Part shown: positions 33,203-40,558 of the stretch, one piece after another | Numbering within the stretch: position 1 is the first letter of the stretch | How the letters are laid out: each line of letters starts with the position of its first letter | Source: UBA4656 sp002405525 | GTDB lineage: Bacteria; Pseudomonadota; Gammaproteobacteria; Xanthomonadales; Ahniellaceae | Assembly: GCA_036723735.1 (NCBI GenBank) | Contig: DAIMGT010000022.1 | Location: forward strand, 1-49,424 | Length of the DNA stretch: 49,424 bases | Reading direction: 5' to 3' | Notes under the pieces: model-generated | Databases searched by the model: none | Told to the model about the DNA's origin: nothing | What the model saw: the letters and a program-made list of their open reading frames with translations, nothing else | Translations under genes and position numbers: made by a program

Positions 33203-34509
33203 GCGGCCACCGCGATGATCCACAGGGCGATGCCCTCGACGATGGTGCCGACGGTGAGCGCGGCCAGCAGGAGTTTCCATTGCTGCACCGGCACGCTGCC
33301 CATGGTCTCGCCGGTGCGGCCGTTGACCGCGATGTAGTGCAGCATGGCGCCCTTGCCGCCCGGCTCCTGGTACGAGTAAAGCCACACCGGCAGGTACATC
33401 GACACCCAGCGCGTGCCGTGCACGTCGAGGCCTTCCTGTTCCCAGCGCACGCCACGGTCGTAGCGCCCGACCGACGACTCGACCTTGGCGCGGGCGATCG
33501 ACAGCAACTGGTCCTCGAGGCGCGGGCGCAGGTGCTCGACGTCGCGGTCGCGCTTCTCGGAACTGAAGCCGACCAGGAAGGACGCGTTCCACTTCACGGC
33601 GTTCTTGGTGTCGAACGGCAGGATGGTGTTGATGATGTTGTTGGTGTTGGCGCCGGTGTCCAGGTTGCCGCGCTCGCCGGACGATTCCAGCGGCAGGTCG
33701 TCGACCGTGAAGTCGAGGCGCCTTTCGACCTGGTAGACGTCGGCGTCGTAGTAGGTCGTCTTGTTCTTGCCGCTGCCGCGCGTGTAGCGGCGCGTCTCGA
33801 TCTCGCCGACGCCGGCGATCTCCGCGCTCGCCTTGCCGTCGACGATCATGTAGGGCAGGTAGACGCCGACCACGTTCTCCGGCGTGAACTGCTCCTTGAA
33901 TTCCTTGAGCGCGAACATCCGGCGCTTGTCGACGAACTGGCGGATGCGCGCGACGGCGTCGTCCTTGGTGATCCGGAACGGCAGCACCGCATCCGGCACT
34001 GCGCCGTTGGCGACCTGCTCGTTGACGCCGAACACGTGGCGGCACCAGTGGCAGCGCGCGGTCATCGTGGTCTGCGTGTTGACCGTCACCTCGGCGCCGC
34101 ATCCGGTGCACTGGTAGCTCATCAGGCTCGCGGCGTCGGCCGCGATGTCCTGCGCGCCGGAGGCGACGATCGTGCCCTCGAGCTGGTCGAGGCCCGTGCC
34201 GAGGCCGAACCGCTCCTCGACCCGGGTGCCGTGCCACTCGTTGCGGCAGTACAGGCACACCAGCAGGTCGCTGCCGGGCTTCTGCCGGATGTCGGTCGCG
34301 CCGCACTTCGGGCAGTGGTTCTGGCCGTCCTTGAGTTCCTCCGCCGAGGTGTCGATGGCGACCGGATCGGGTGCGGTCAACTCGTCGCGGATCGGTTTCG
34401 GCAGCGTCCCCGGACCCATCGGCGACGCACCCGGCAGCGGCGGCACGTCCCGGGGCGAGCCCGGGCCGGTGTACGGCGGCGGGGGCGGTGGCGGCTTCGC
34501 GCTGGACAT
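33199..34509 (-). CDS. Zinc-ribbon (TFIIB-type) membrane protein of the SPFH cassette, YdjG-like
   Basis: This 436-residue protein starts with a Pro-rich stretch, followed by two zinc ribbons. The first is CPKCGATDIRQ...CLYCRNEW (about residues 66-91), the second CTGCGAEVTV...CHWCRHVFG (about 132-160). A large domain rich in strands follows (VGVYLPYMIVDGKASAEIAG, DTKNAVKWNASFLVGFSSEK, SMYLPVWLYSYQEPGGKG). The end is hydrophobic (WKLLLAALTVGTIVEGIALWIIAVA), one or two membrane helices. The architecture resembles Bacillus YdjG, which helps localise the SPFH protein YdjI in envelope stress. It sits 19 bases after the SPFH gene and overlaps the small membrane gene. Confidence 0.8.
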   Translation of the reverse strand: MSSAKPPPPPPPYTGPGSPRDVPPLPGASPMGPGTLPKPIRDELTAPDPVAIDTSAEELKDGQNHCPKCGATDIRQKPGSDLLVCLYCRNEWHGTRVEERFGLGTGLDQLEGTIVASGAQDIAADAASLMSYQCTGCGAEVTVNTQTTMTARCHWCRHVFGVNEQVANGAVPDAVLPFRITKDDAVARIRQFVDKRRMFALKEFKEQFTPENVVGVYLPYMIVDGKASAEIAGVGEIETRRYTRGSGKNKTTYYDADVYQVERRLDFTVDDLPLESSGERGNLDTGANTNNIINTILPFDTKNAVKWNASFLVGFSSEKRDRDVEHLRPRLEDQLLSIARAKVESSVGRYDRGVRWEQEGLDVHGTRWVSMYLPVWLYSYQEPGGKGAMLHYIAVNGRTGETMGSVPVQQWKLLLAALTVGTIVEGIALWIIAVAA

Positions 34510-34528
34510 GACCGGTGCGACGGGCCGA

Positions 34529-35680
34529 TCAGAGTCCCAGCGCCTTGGCCTTGGCCGCGTCGTAGTCGGCCTGCGTGATCAGCCCGAGGTCGAGCATCTC
34601 CTTGGCCTTCTTGAGTTTCGCGACCGGATCGTCCGCGGGTGGCGTGGGCGGCGCCACCGGCTGCTGCAGCGAACCGAGGCCGCCCATCATGCCGGCCGCC
34701 ATGCCGACGCCCATCATCGCCGCGCCGCCGCCGTTCTCGCCCGCCGACTGCAGCCCCGCGGCCACGCTGGCCTGCAGGTTGGCGTTGCCGCGCGCGCCCG
34801 ACAGCGCGTCGGCGCGCTGCACGGTCTTGAGCAGTTCGCGCGTGTTGGCGTCGTACTCGATGGACACGATCGCGGTCTTGACGATCGAAAGCCCGCGGTC
34901 GGTGCGCCACTGGTAGGCGTTCTCCACCGCCTCCGAGAGGCTCTTCGCGAAGCCGACCGAATCCTGCTGCAGCCGGATGATGCGATTGCCCTTGCCCGGA
35001 TCGTTCGTGTACAGGCTGAAGGCCGGCGCGAGCGAGGCGACCACCTCGCTGAACAACTGGCTGGCCGCGGCGTTGTCCATGTCGGTGAAGTCGAACACCT
35101 GGCCGGGCTGCAGGTAGCGCGCCGGCACGAAGTTCTTCACGAACAGGATCGGGTCGACGATCTTGAGCGTGTACGAGCCGCGCGTCACCGCGCCGACCTG
35201 GGTGCCGAGGAAGCCGTCGTCCCAGTAGATCTCCGACTGGGTGCCGAAGCGGTTGTCGGGCAGTTCCTTGAGCGAGACGAAGAACGCGGCCTGTTGCGAA
35301 CCGGGCTGGCCGCCGAACTTGAAGCGCTCCCAGCTCTGCATGATCAGCGTCTGCACGAGGTCGTCGCCGGCGAAGATCGACTTCGCGTTCGGGTCGTTCG
35401 AGCGCCACTCGTAGCCGCCCGGTTCCGCGGCCAGCGCGGTCACCGCGCCGTCCTGCATCAGCAGCAGGCCGTAGCCTTCGGGCACGACGATCTTCGACCC
35501 GTTGGTGATGACGTTCGACGAAGCTTTGGTGTTCGACCCGCGCCCGGCGTTGGTGCCCCGGGGCACCGCGGCGAACAGCGCGGCGGTGGCCGGCAGGCCG
35601 TCCGGAACGGTGAGGAAGTCTTTCCACTGGTCGGCCAGCATGCCGCCGATCGAACCCGCCACTGCCTGCACAAGCCCCAT
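34529..35680 (-). CDS. SPFH-domain protein with C-terminal SHOCT motif, YdjI/virion core protein-like
   Basis: This 383-residue protein is of the SPFH type once labelled 'virion core protein'. Segments are WKDFLTVPDGLPATAALFAA, IVVPEGYGLLLMQDGAVTAL, TQSEIYWDDGFLGTQVGAVTRGSYTLKI, DFTDMDNAAASQLFSEVVASLAPAF and GLSIVKTAIVSIEYD. A glycine/methionine-rich linker (about 300-330) leads to a SHOCT motif (KLKKAKEMLDLGLITQADYDAAK) at the end. Related Bacillus YdjI works with PspA and YdjG/YdjH in membrane stress. No pspA is in the window. A good ribosome binding site (GGAGG, 35687-35691 on the minus strand) supports ATG 35680. Confidence 0.85.
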   Translation of the reverse strand: MGLVQAVAGSIGGMLADQWKDFLTVPDGLPATAALFAAVPRGTNAGRGSNTKASSNVITNGSKIVVPEGYGLLLMQDGAVTALAAEPGGYEWRSNDPNAKSIFAGDDLVQTLIMQSWERFKFGGQPGSQQAAFFVSLKELPDNRFGTQSEIYWDDGFLGTQVGAVTRGSYTLKIVDPILFVKNFVPARYLQPGQVFDFTDMDNAAASQLFSEVVASLAPAFSLYTNDPGKGNRIIRLQQDSVGFAKSLSEAVENAYQWRTDRGLSIVKTAIVSIEYDANTRELLKTVQRADALSGARGNANLQASVAAGLQSAGENGGGAAMMGVGMAAGMMGGLGSLQQPVAPPTPPADDPVAKLKKAKEMLDLGLITQADYDAAKAKALGL

Positions 35681-35730
35681 GGAACGCCTCCGTCAGTCGC
35701 GGCCGGCAAGGTGCCCGCCCGAGCCCGCGA

Positions 35731-35736
35731 ACTATA
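35731..35736 (-). promoter_or_regulatory. -10 element (TATAGT) of the SPFH cassette
   Basis: On the minus strand TATAGT lies about 50 bases before the SPFH start codon, leaving a leader with a GGAGG ribosome binding site. No strong -35 sequence is seen at 17 bases, so an extended -10 or another sigma factor is possible. Confidence 0.45.
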
Positions 35737-35894
35737 CCGCCGCGCGGCGCGGGTCAGCGAAGCCGGCGTTCGAGGCCGCGGGCATTCGACGGCAGCGGCT
35801 GGGCGTACGAGGGTGCGGCGTTCGCTTGCACGCCGGTCCGGCACTCCGGCGGGGGGCGCGTGCACCTGCGCACGGGAAGGAGCCGCCGAAGCGG

Positions 35895-36185
35895 TTGGCC
35901 GGCACCGAACAGGGCGGCTGCGTGGCGCGGGCCGCCGAGCCGCGATGTCGCACCGCGCACCACGAATCCCTGGCCCGATACGACGACCGGTGCCCGCGGC
36001 TGCTGGCCTCCCGGCCCGAGGCCGCACGGCCGCAGATCGACACCATTCCCGGCGTTGTCCGGCAGCAGATGGACCGGTGGGCAGCAGTCGCGGAGTCGTC
36101 GCAGTCTCCGATCGGCCGCGCGCGGCTCGACCCCGCCCGCGCGGCGGGCCGGGAGCCGGTCAGTACCTCTCGGGTACGCGGCTGA
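35895..36185 (+). pseudogene. Decayed partial copy of an RND adaptor (membrane fusion protein) gene
   Basis: The plus-strand frame reads GGCVARAAEPRCRTAHHES, LARYDDRCPRLLASRPEAA, RPQIDTIPGVVRQQMDRW, AAVAESSQSPIGRARLDPAR. The intact adaptor at 30865-31980 reads GGRVAWAAEPGFRLVRGEV, AARLDDEALRLLATQHEAA, LLRIDTSLALARRQADRL, AAVAESSQSSISAAQLDQVR. The order is colinear without gaps over about 80 residues. The N-terminal and C-terminal parts of an adaptor are missing, and the end overlaps the PPK2 gene tail. It is a fragment from duplication or from a lost second efflux operon. Substitutions to Arg/Pro/Cys show it is not under selection. Confidence 0.75.
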
Positions 36186-36939
36186 CCCTCGCGCGGACCC
36201 GGTGCACGCCCGGCGCCCCCTTCAGCGGTTTCAAGTGCAGTCGCTCCAGCGGCACATCGTGGTCGGGAAGGGCGTCGAGAAGGTGGTGGATCATGTTCAG
36301 TCGCGCGCGCCGCTGGTCGTTCGCGTCGACCACGTGCCAGGGGGCTTCTGCGACATGGGTGTGGCGGAACATCGCCTCCGCCGCGCGCGTGTAGTCGGCA
36401 TAGCGACTGCGCGCCTCCAGGTCCATCGGCGAGATCTTGTAGCGCTTGATCGGATCATCGATGCGCGCTGCGAAGCGTTCCTCCTGGCGCGCCTGGTCGA
36501 CCGCGAACCAGTACTTGAACAGCAGGATGCCGTCGGCGACCAGAAGTCTTTCGAAGGTGACCACGTCGCGCAGGAAGGCGTCGTACTGCGCGTCGGTGCA
36601 GAAGCCCATAACCTTCTCGACCCCGGCGCGGTTGTACCAGGAGCGGTCGAAGAGCACGATTTCCCCGGCCGACGGAAGGTGGGCGACATAGCGCTGGAAG
36701 TACCACTGCGTGCGTTCCCGCTCGGACGGCTTCGGCAGCGCCGCGATCCGACAGTGCCGCGGGTTGAGCACCTGAGTGAAGCAGTTGATCGCGCCACCCT
36801 TGCCGGCCGTGTCGCGGCCCTCGAACAGGACCACCAGGCGTCGGCCGTGGGCCTGCAGCCAGCGATGCATCTGCGACAGTTCGACCTGCAGCGGATGCAG
36901 GTGCGCAAGGTATTCCTTTTTCCTGAGTTCCTTCGCCAC
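36160..36939 (-). CDS. ppk2: Polyphosphate kinase 2 (PPK2 family)
   Basis: This 259-residue enzyme transfers phosphate between polyphosphate and nucleotides. Walker A is EGRDTAGKGGA (about residues 40-50), Walker B is VLFDRSWYNRAGVE (about 95-108), and the lid region contains KRYKISPMDLEARSRYADY. It is one-domain, class I-like in length. The start is GTG 36939, after GGAGGCC on the minus strand. The C-terminal RVRARVSRVPERY overlaps the adaptor-gene fragment on the other strand, so the tail may have been extended into it. It lies 13 bases after moaB in the same direction, probably the same transcript. Confidence 0.93.
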   Translation of the reverse strand: MAKELRKKEYLAHLHPLQVELSQMHRWLQAHGRRLVVLFEGRDTAGKGGAINCFTQVLNPRHCRIAALPKPSERERTQWYFQRYVAHLPSAGEIVLFDRSWYNRAGVEKVMGFCTDAQYDAFLRDVVTFERLLVADGILLFKYWFAVDQARQEERFAARIDDPIKRYKISPMDLEARSRYADYTRAAEAMFRHTHVAEAPWHVVDANDQRRARLNMIHHLLDALPDHDVPLERLHLKPLKGAPGVHRVRARVSRVPERY

Positions 36940-36952
36940 GGCGGCCTCCGGG

Positions 36953-37474
36953 TCAGCGTTCGAGCAGGCGGGGACGCAGCGAGGCCAGGTTGCAGGGCCG
37001 GGTGCGCGCGTCGAGTTGTGCGGCGATGATCTTCTCCCACGCCGTGCGGCAGGCCGAGGTCGAGCCGGGCAGGCAGAAAATGAAGGTGCCGTTGGACAGT
37101 CCCGCGAAGGTTCGCGATTGCAGTGTGCTGGTGCCGATCTCGTCCCACGACAGCGCGCGGAACATCTCGCCGAAGCCCGGCATCGGCTTGTCGAGCAGCG
37201 GTTCGATCGCCTCCGGCGTGGCGTCGCGGCCGGTGAAGCCGGTGCCGCCGGTGGTGATCACGCCGTCGATCGCGTCGTCGGCGATCCAAGCCGCGACGGC
37301 TGCGCGGATCTTCCAGCGGTGGTCGGTCAGGATCTGCCGTGCCGCGAGCACGTGGCCGGCGGCCACCAGCGAGTCGGCGAGGTAGCGACCCGAGGCATCG
37401 GTTTCCAGCGTTCGCGAGTCCGACACCGTGAGTATGGCGATGCGCAGCGGGACGAACAGGTCGGTGTCGGGCAT
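36953..37474 (-). CDS. moaB: Molybdenum cofactor biosynthesis protein MoaB
   Basis: This 173-residue protein of the MoaB/MogA family adenylates molybdopterin. Family segments are IAILTVSDSRTLETDASGRYLADSL (split here for brevity as ILTVSDSRT and DASGRYL), GVITTGGTGFTGRDATPEAI (about residues 89-108), FGEMFRALSWDEIGTSTLQSR and GTFIFCLPGSTSAC. ATG 37474 is chosen because TACAAT ends 6 bases upstream and the family N-terminus begins there. No other molybdopterin gene is in the window. It is followed by ppk2 after 13 bases. Confidence 0.93.
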   Translation of the reverse strand: MPDTDLFVPLRIAILTVSDSRTLETDASGRYLADSLVAAGHVLAARQILTDHRWKIRAAVAAWIADDAIDGVITTGGTGFTGRDATPEAIEPLLDKPMPGFGEMFRALSWDEIGTSTLQSRTFAGLSNGTFIFCLPGSTSACRTAWEKIIAAQLDARTRPCNLASLRPRLLER

Positions 37475-37480
37475 TTGCTG

Positions 37481-37486
37481 ATTGTA
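37481..37486 (-). promoter_or_regulatory. -10 element (TACAAT) of a probable leaderless moaB transcript
   Basis: On the minus strand TACAAT is separated from the moaB ATG by CAGCAA (6 bases). It matches five of six consensus positions, and no ribosome binding site fits in the gap. Confidence 0.55.
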
Positions 37487-37502
37487 TGCCGGCGCACGGC
37501 CC

Positions 37503-39479
37503 TCAGGCGGCCGACAGATCGTGATCGGCCGGCGGCAGGCCGGATCGGGCCCGCTGGTGCATGAAGGCGACCGCACGGGCGAAGTCGCGGGCCAGACGCG
37601 GCAGGTCGAACAGCGGTGACGCGACTCGCGCATCGCGCAGCCGCGCGCGCAGGCGCGCGGGCTCGCCGGGCGTGGCGGCGATGCGCCGCGCGCGCGCCAC
37701 GTAGTCCGCCACATCGGCACAGACCAGTTCCGGCAGGTCGAGCGTGCGCAGCAGCGACAGCCCCACTCGCGAAGCGAAAGTCTCGCCCGGCAGGGTCAGC
37801 AGCGGGGCGCCGGCCCACAGTGCGTCGCTGGCGGTGGTGTGTGCCCCGTACGGCCATGTGTCGAGGAACAAGTCGACGTGGCGGTAAAGTGCGAGGTAGG
37901 CCGGGTGGGACAGCTTCGGCTGGAAGACCAGCCGCGCCGGGTCGATGCCGGCCCCCGCGGCGGCGACGCGCAAGTTGCGCGCGAACGCGCCTGCGGGATC
38001 GCCGAGCAGCCACAGCACCGAGCCCGGCGTCGCGGCGAGGATGCGCCGCCAGGCGTCGAACACCGGCGGACCGATCTTGTAGGCGTTGTTGAAGCACGCG
38101 AACACGAAGCCGGTCTGCGGCAGCCCGAGCGCCGCGCGTGCCGGCGGATCGCCGACCGGACGCGAGGTGTCGGACGGCTGGAATGCATGCGGCAGCCGCA
38201 CGACGGCTTCGCTGTAGTGCGCGCGCAGCGCGTCGGGAACCACATGCCGGTCGGCCAGCAGGTAGTCGATGAACGGCGCACCGGACGTGGCCGGGTAGGC
38301 CAGCCAGTTGACCTGGACCGGCGCCGGGCGCAGCGCGAAGGCCGCGCTGACCTCGCCCGCGCCGTCGCCGCGCAGGTCGAACAGCACGTCGATCCGGTCG
38401 GCGCGGACCTGCGCGGCCAGCGCGGCCGGGTCCGCCGCGTTGACCTCGTGGAAGCCGGCAAAGCCGGCACGCAGCCGTCGCCGCAGCGCCCCGCCGTCGT
38501 CGGCGGTGGTGGCGTAGCCGATCGCCACCAGCGGCGTGGCGCGCAGCCGTTCGACCAGTTCCGCCACCAGCAGCGCCGTGGGGTGGTTGTTGAAGCCGGA
38601 CGACACCATGCCGACGCGGATGCCTGCGCTGTTGGCCAGCGGCGGCGACGGCAGCGGCCGCGCGGCGGCGATCGCGGTGGCGTGCAGGCGCGCGCACGCG
38701 AGCTGCTCCGCCGGCGTCGCCGGTTCGGCGAGAAAGGCGAACGGTGCCACGCCAGGCCGCCCTGCGCGCACCGCGTCGCGCAGCGCGGCCGAGCGCCGCT
38801 CGAGGTCGCGCCAGTCGGCGATCCGGCGCTGCAGGAACACGCGCTGCGACTGCGCGTGCACCAGGCCGGGCTCGGCGGCCAGCGCCGCGTCGCAGGCCGC
38901 GATCGCCTCCTCCGCTCGGCCGGCTTCGTCCAGCGCCAGCGCGCGGTTGTGGTGGGCCTGGGCGAACGACGGATCGATCGCGGTCGCCGCGGCGAAGGCA
39001 TTGGCCGACTCGGCGTGTCGGCCGAGCGCGGCCAGGACCGTGCCCAGCACGAAGGCGGCCTGCGCGTCCTGCGGGCATTCCCCAACGGCGCGGGCGGCCT
39101 CCGGCAGCGCGCGCGCGGCGTCGCCGGCGTCGAGCAGCGCCGCGGCCAGCGCGACGCGCTGCCCAGGTTCAGCGTCGGGCTGGCGAAGCGCGGTGCCCAG
39201 CAGTTCTGCCGCATCGGCGTGCCGGCCCTCGGCATGCAGGGCCATTCCGGCGAGATGCCACCAGGCCGCGCGGTCGGGCTCCAGGGTCAGCGCACGGTCC
39301 AGCGCCGGACCGGTCTGGTCGGGGCGCCCGATGGCGAGGTAGACGCGTCCGAGTTCGGCCCACAGCGCGGCCTGGCGCGGATCGGCGGCCAGCGCGCGCG
39401 TGATCAGCACGAGGGCGGCGCGCGCATCGCCGCGCGCGAGGGCCGCCCGTGCCAGGGATAGCGGATCGACGGCATTCAT
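37503..39479 (-). CDS. TPR-containing O-GlcNAc transferase-like protein (GT41 family)
   Basis: This 658-residue protein has about six N-terminal tetratricopeptide repeats (residues about 10-235) and a GT41 catalytic domain (about 285-640). Residues equivalent to human OGT are visible: the His299 block VGMVSSGFNNHPTALL, the UDP-binding Lys468 in ACFNNAYKIGPPVFDAW, and DTWPYGAHTTASDALWAG followed by LPGETFASRVGLSLL. GT41 enzymes attach GlcNAc to Ser/Thr of proteins. A structurally known relative comes from Xanthomonas campestris. The protein target in bacteria is unknown. ATG 39479 overlaps the prfA stop in ATGA, so synthesis is coupled to release factor 1. Confidence 0.92.
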   Translation of the reverse strand: MNAVDPLSLARAALARGDARAALVLITRALAADPRQAALWAELGRVYLAIGRPDQTGPALDRALTLEPDRAAWWHLAGMALHAEGRHADAAELLGTALRQPDAEPGQRVALAAALLDAGDAARALPEAARAVGECPQDAQAAFVLGTVLAALGRHAESANAFAAATAIDPSFAQAHHNRALALDEAGRAEEAIAACDAALAAEPGLVHAQSQRVFLQRRIADWRDLERRSAALRDAVRAGRPGVAPFAFLAEPATPAEQLACARLHATAIAAARPLPSPPLANSAGIRVGMVSSGFNNHPTALLVAELVERLRATPLVAIGYATTADDGGALRRRLRAGFAGFHEVNAADPAALAAQVRADRIDVLFDLRGDGAGEVSAAFALRPAPVQVNWLAYPATSGAPFIDYLLADRHVVPDALRAHYSEAVVRLPHAFQPSDTSRPVGDPPARAALGLPQTGFVFACFNNAYKIGPPVFDAWRRILAATPGSVLWLLGDPAGAFARNLRVAAAGAGIDPARLVFQPKLSHPAYLALYRHVDLFLDTWPYGAHTTASDALWAGAPLLTLPGETFASRVGLSLLRTLDLPELVCADVADYVARARRIAATPGEPARLRARLRDARVASPLFDLPRLARDFARAVAFMHQRARSGLPPADHDLSAA

Positions 39480-40558
39480 GCGGCGTCGGTCAGCAGCTTC
39501 AACTGGTCCGCGTGGTGCTCGCGGAGCAGCGGCTCGACCACCGGGTCGAGGTCGCCCTCGAGCACGCGGTCGAGCGAGTAGAGGGTCAGGTCGATGCGGT
39601 GGTCGGTGATCCGGCCTTGCGGGAAATTGTAGGTGCGGATGCGCTCGCTGCGGTCGCCGCTGCCGACCTGCAGGCGGCGGCTCGCGCTGGTGGCGGCCTC
39701 CTGCCGCGCGCGCTCGAGCTCGGCAAGGCGCGCGATCAGCAGGGCCAGCGCGCGGGCGCGGTTCTTGTGCTGCGAGCGCTCGTCCTGGCACTCGACCACG
39801 ATCCCGCTCGGCAGGTGGGTGATGCGGATCGCGGATTCGGTCTTGTTGACGTGCTGCCCGCCGGCGCCTGAAGCGCGGAAGGTGTCGACCCTGAGGTCGG
39901 CCGGATTGATCACCGGCGCCTCCGATTCCGCGGGCTCGGCGAGGATCGCCACCGTGCAGGCCGAGGTGTGGATTCGCCCCTGGTTCTCGGTCGCAGGGAC
40001 CCGCTGCACGCGGTGGGTCCCGGATTCGAACTTCAGGCGCGAGAACGCGCCCTGGCCCTCGACCCGCGCCACGACCTTCTTGAAGCCGCCGTGTTCGCCG
40101 GGGCTCTGGTCGAGCAGCTCCACCCGCCAACCTCTGGACTCGGCGTAACGCACGTACATCCGGAACAGGTCGCCGGCGAACAGTGCCGCCTCGTCGCCGC
40201 CGGTGCCGGCGCGTACTTCGAGGAAGATGTTGGCATCGTCGCGTGGGTCGCGCGGCAGCAGCATCAGTTCGAGGTCGCGCTCCAGCGCCGCGCGTCGCGC
40301 GTCCAGCGCCAGCGCCTCGTCGGCGGCCATTGCGCCCAGTTCGGGGTCGGCGGCCAGCGCGCGGGCGGCGGACAATTCCGTGCCGGCCCGGTCGAAGGCG
40401 GCGAGCGCGGCCGCCAGCGGGTCGAGTCGCGCGAACTCACGCGACAGCGCGCGGAACCGCGGTGGGTCCGCCACCACCGTGGACTCGGCGAGCAGCAAGG
40501 CGACTTCGTGCCGGCGCTCCGCAAGGGCGTCCAGCTTGCGGCGGATGGAGGGCGTCAT
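39476..40558 (-). CDS. prfA: Peptide chain release factor 1 (RF1)
   Basis: This 360-residue factor terminates translation at UAA and UAG. The codon-recognition PxT motif is PAT at residues 188-190 (RVQRVPATENQGRIHTS) and the peptidyl-tRNA hydrolysis motif GGQ is at 233-235 (ASGAGGQHVNKTESAIR). The start is ATG 40558, which overlaps the hemA stop (40555-40558), and its stop overlaps the GT41 gene. Normal length. Because RF1 reads UAG, the in-frame TAG in the hydrolase gene at 7836 should be a true stop here. Confidence 0.97.
   Translation of the reverse strand: MTPSIRRKLDALAERRHEVALLLAESTVVADPPRFRALSREFARLDPLAAALAAFDRAGTELSAARALAADPELGAMAADEALALDARRAALERDLELMLLPRDPRDDANIFLEVRAGTGGDEAALFAGDLFRMYVRYAESRGWRVELLDQSPGEHGGFKKVVARVEGQGAFSRLKFESGTHRVQRVPATENQGRIHTSACTVAILAEPAESEAPVINPADLRVDTFRASGAGGQHVNKTESAIRITHLPSGIVVECQDERSQHKNRARALALLIARLAELERARQEAATSASRRLQVGSGDRSERIRTYNFPQGRITDHRIDLTLYSLDRVLEGDLDPVVEPLLREHHADQLKLLTDAA

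Noticed and set aside
34529..35680. 'Virion core protein' label taken as evidence of a virus or prophage
   Set aside because: The label is historical; the SPFH and SHOCT features and the zinc-ribbon neighbour point to a cellular membrane-stress protein.
37503..39479. GT41 gene as a pure TPR scaffold protein
   Set aside because: The catalytic-domain motifs around NHPT, AYKIGP and GAHTT are all present, so a glycosyltransferase is the better call.
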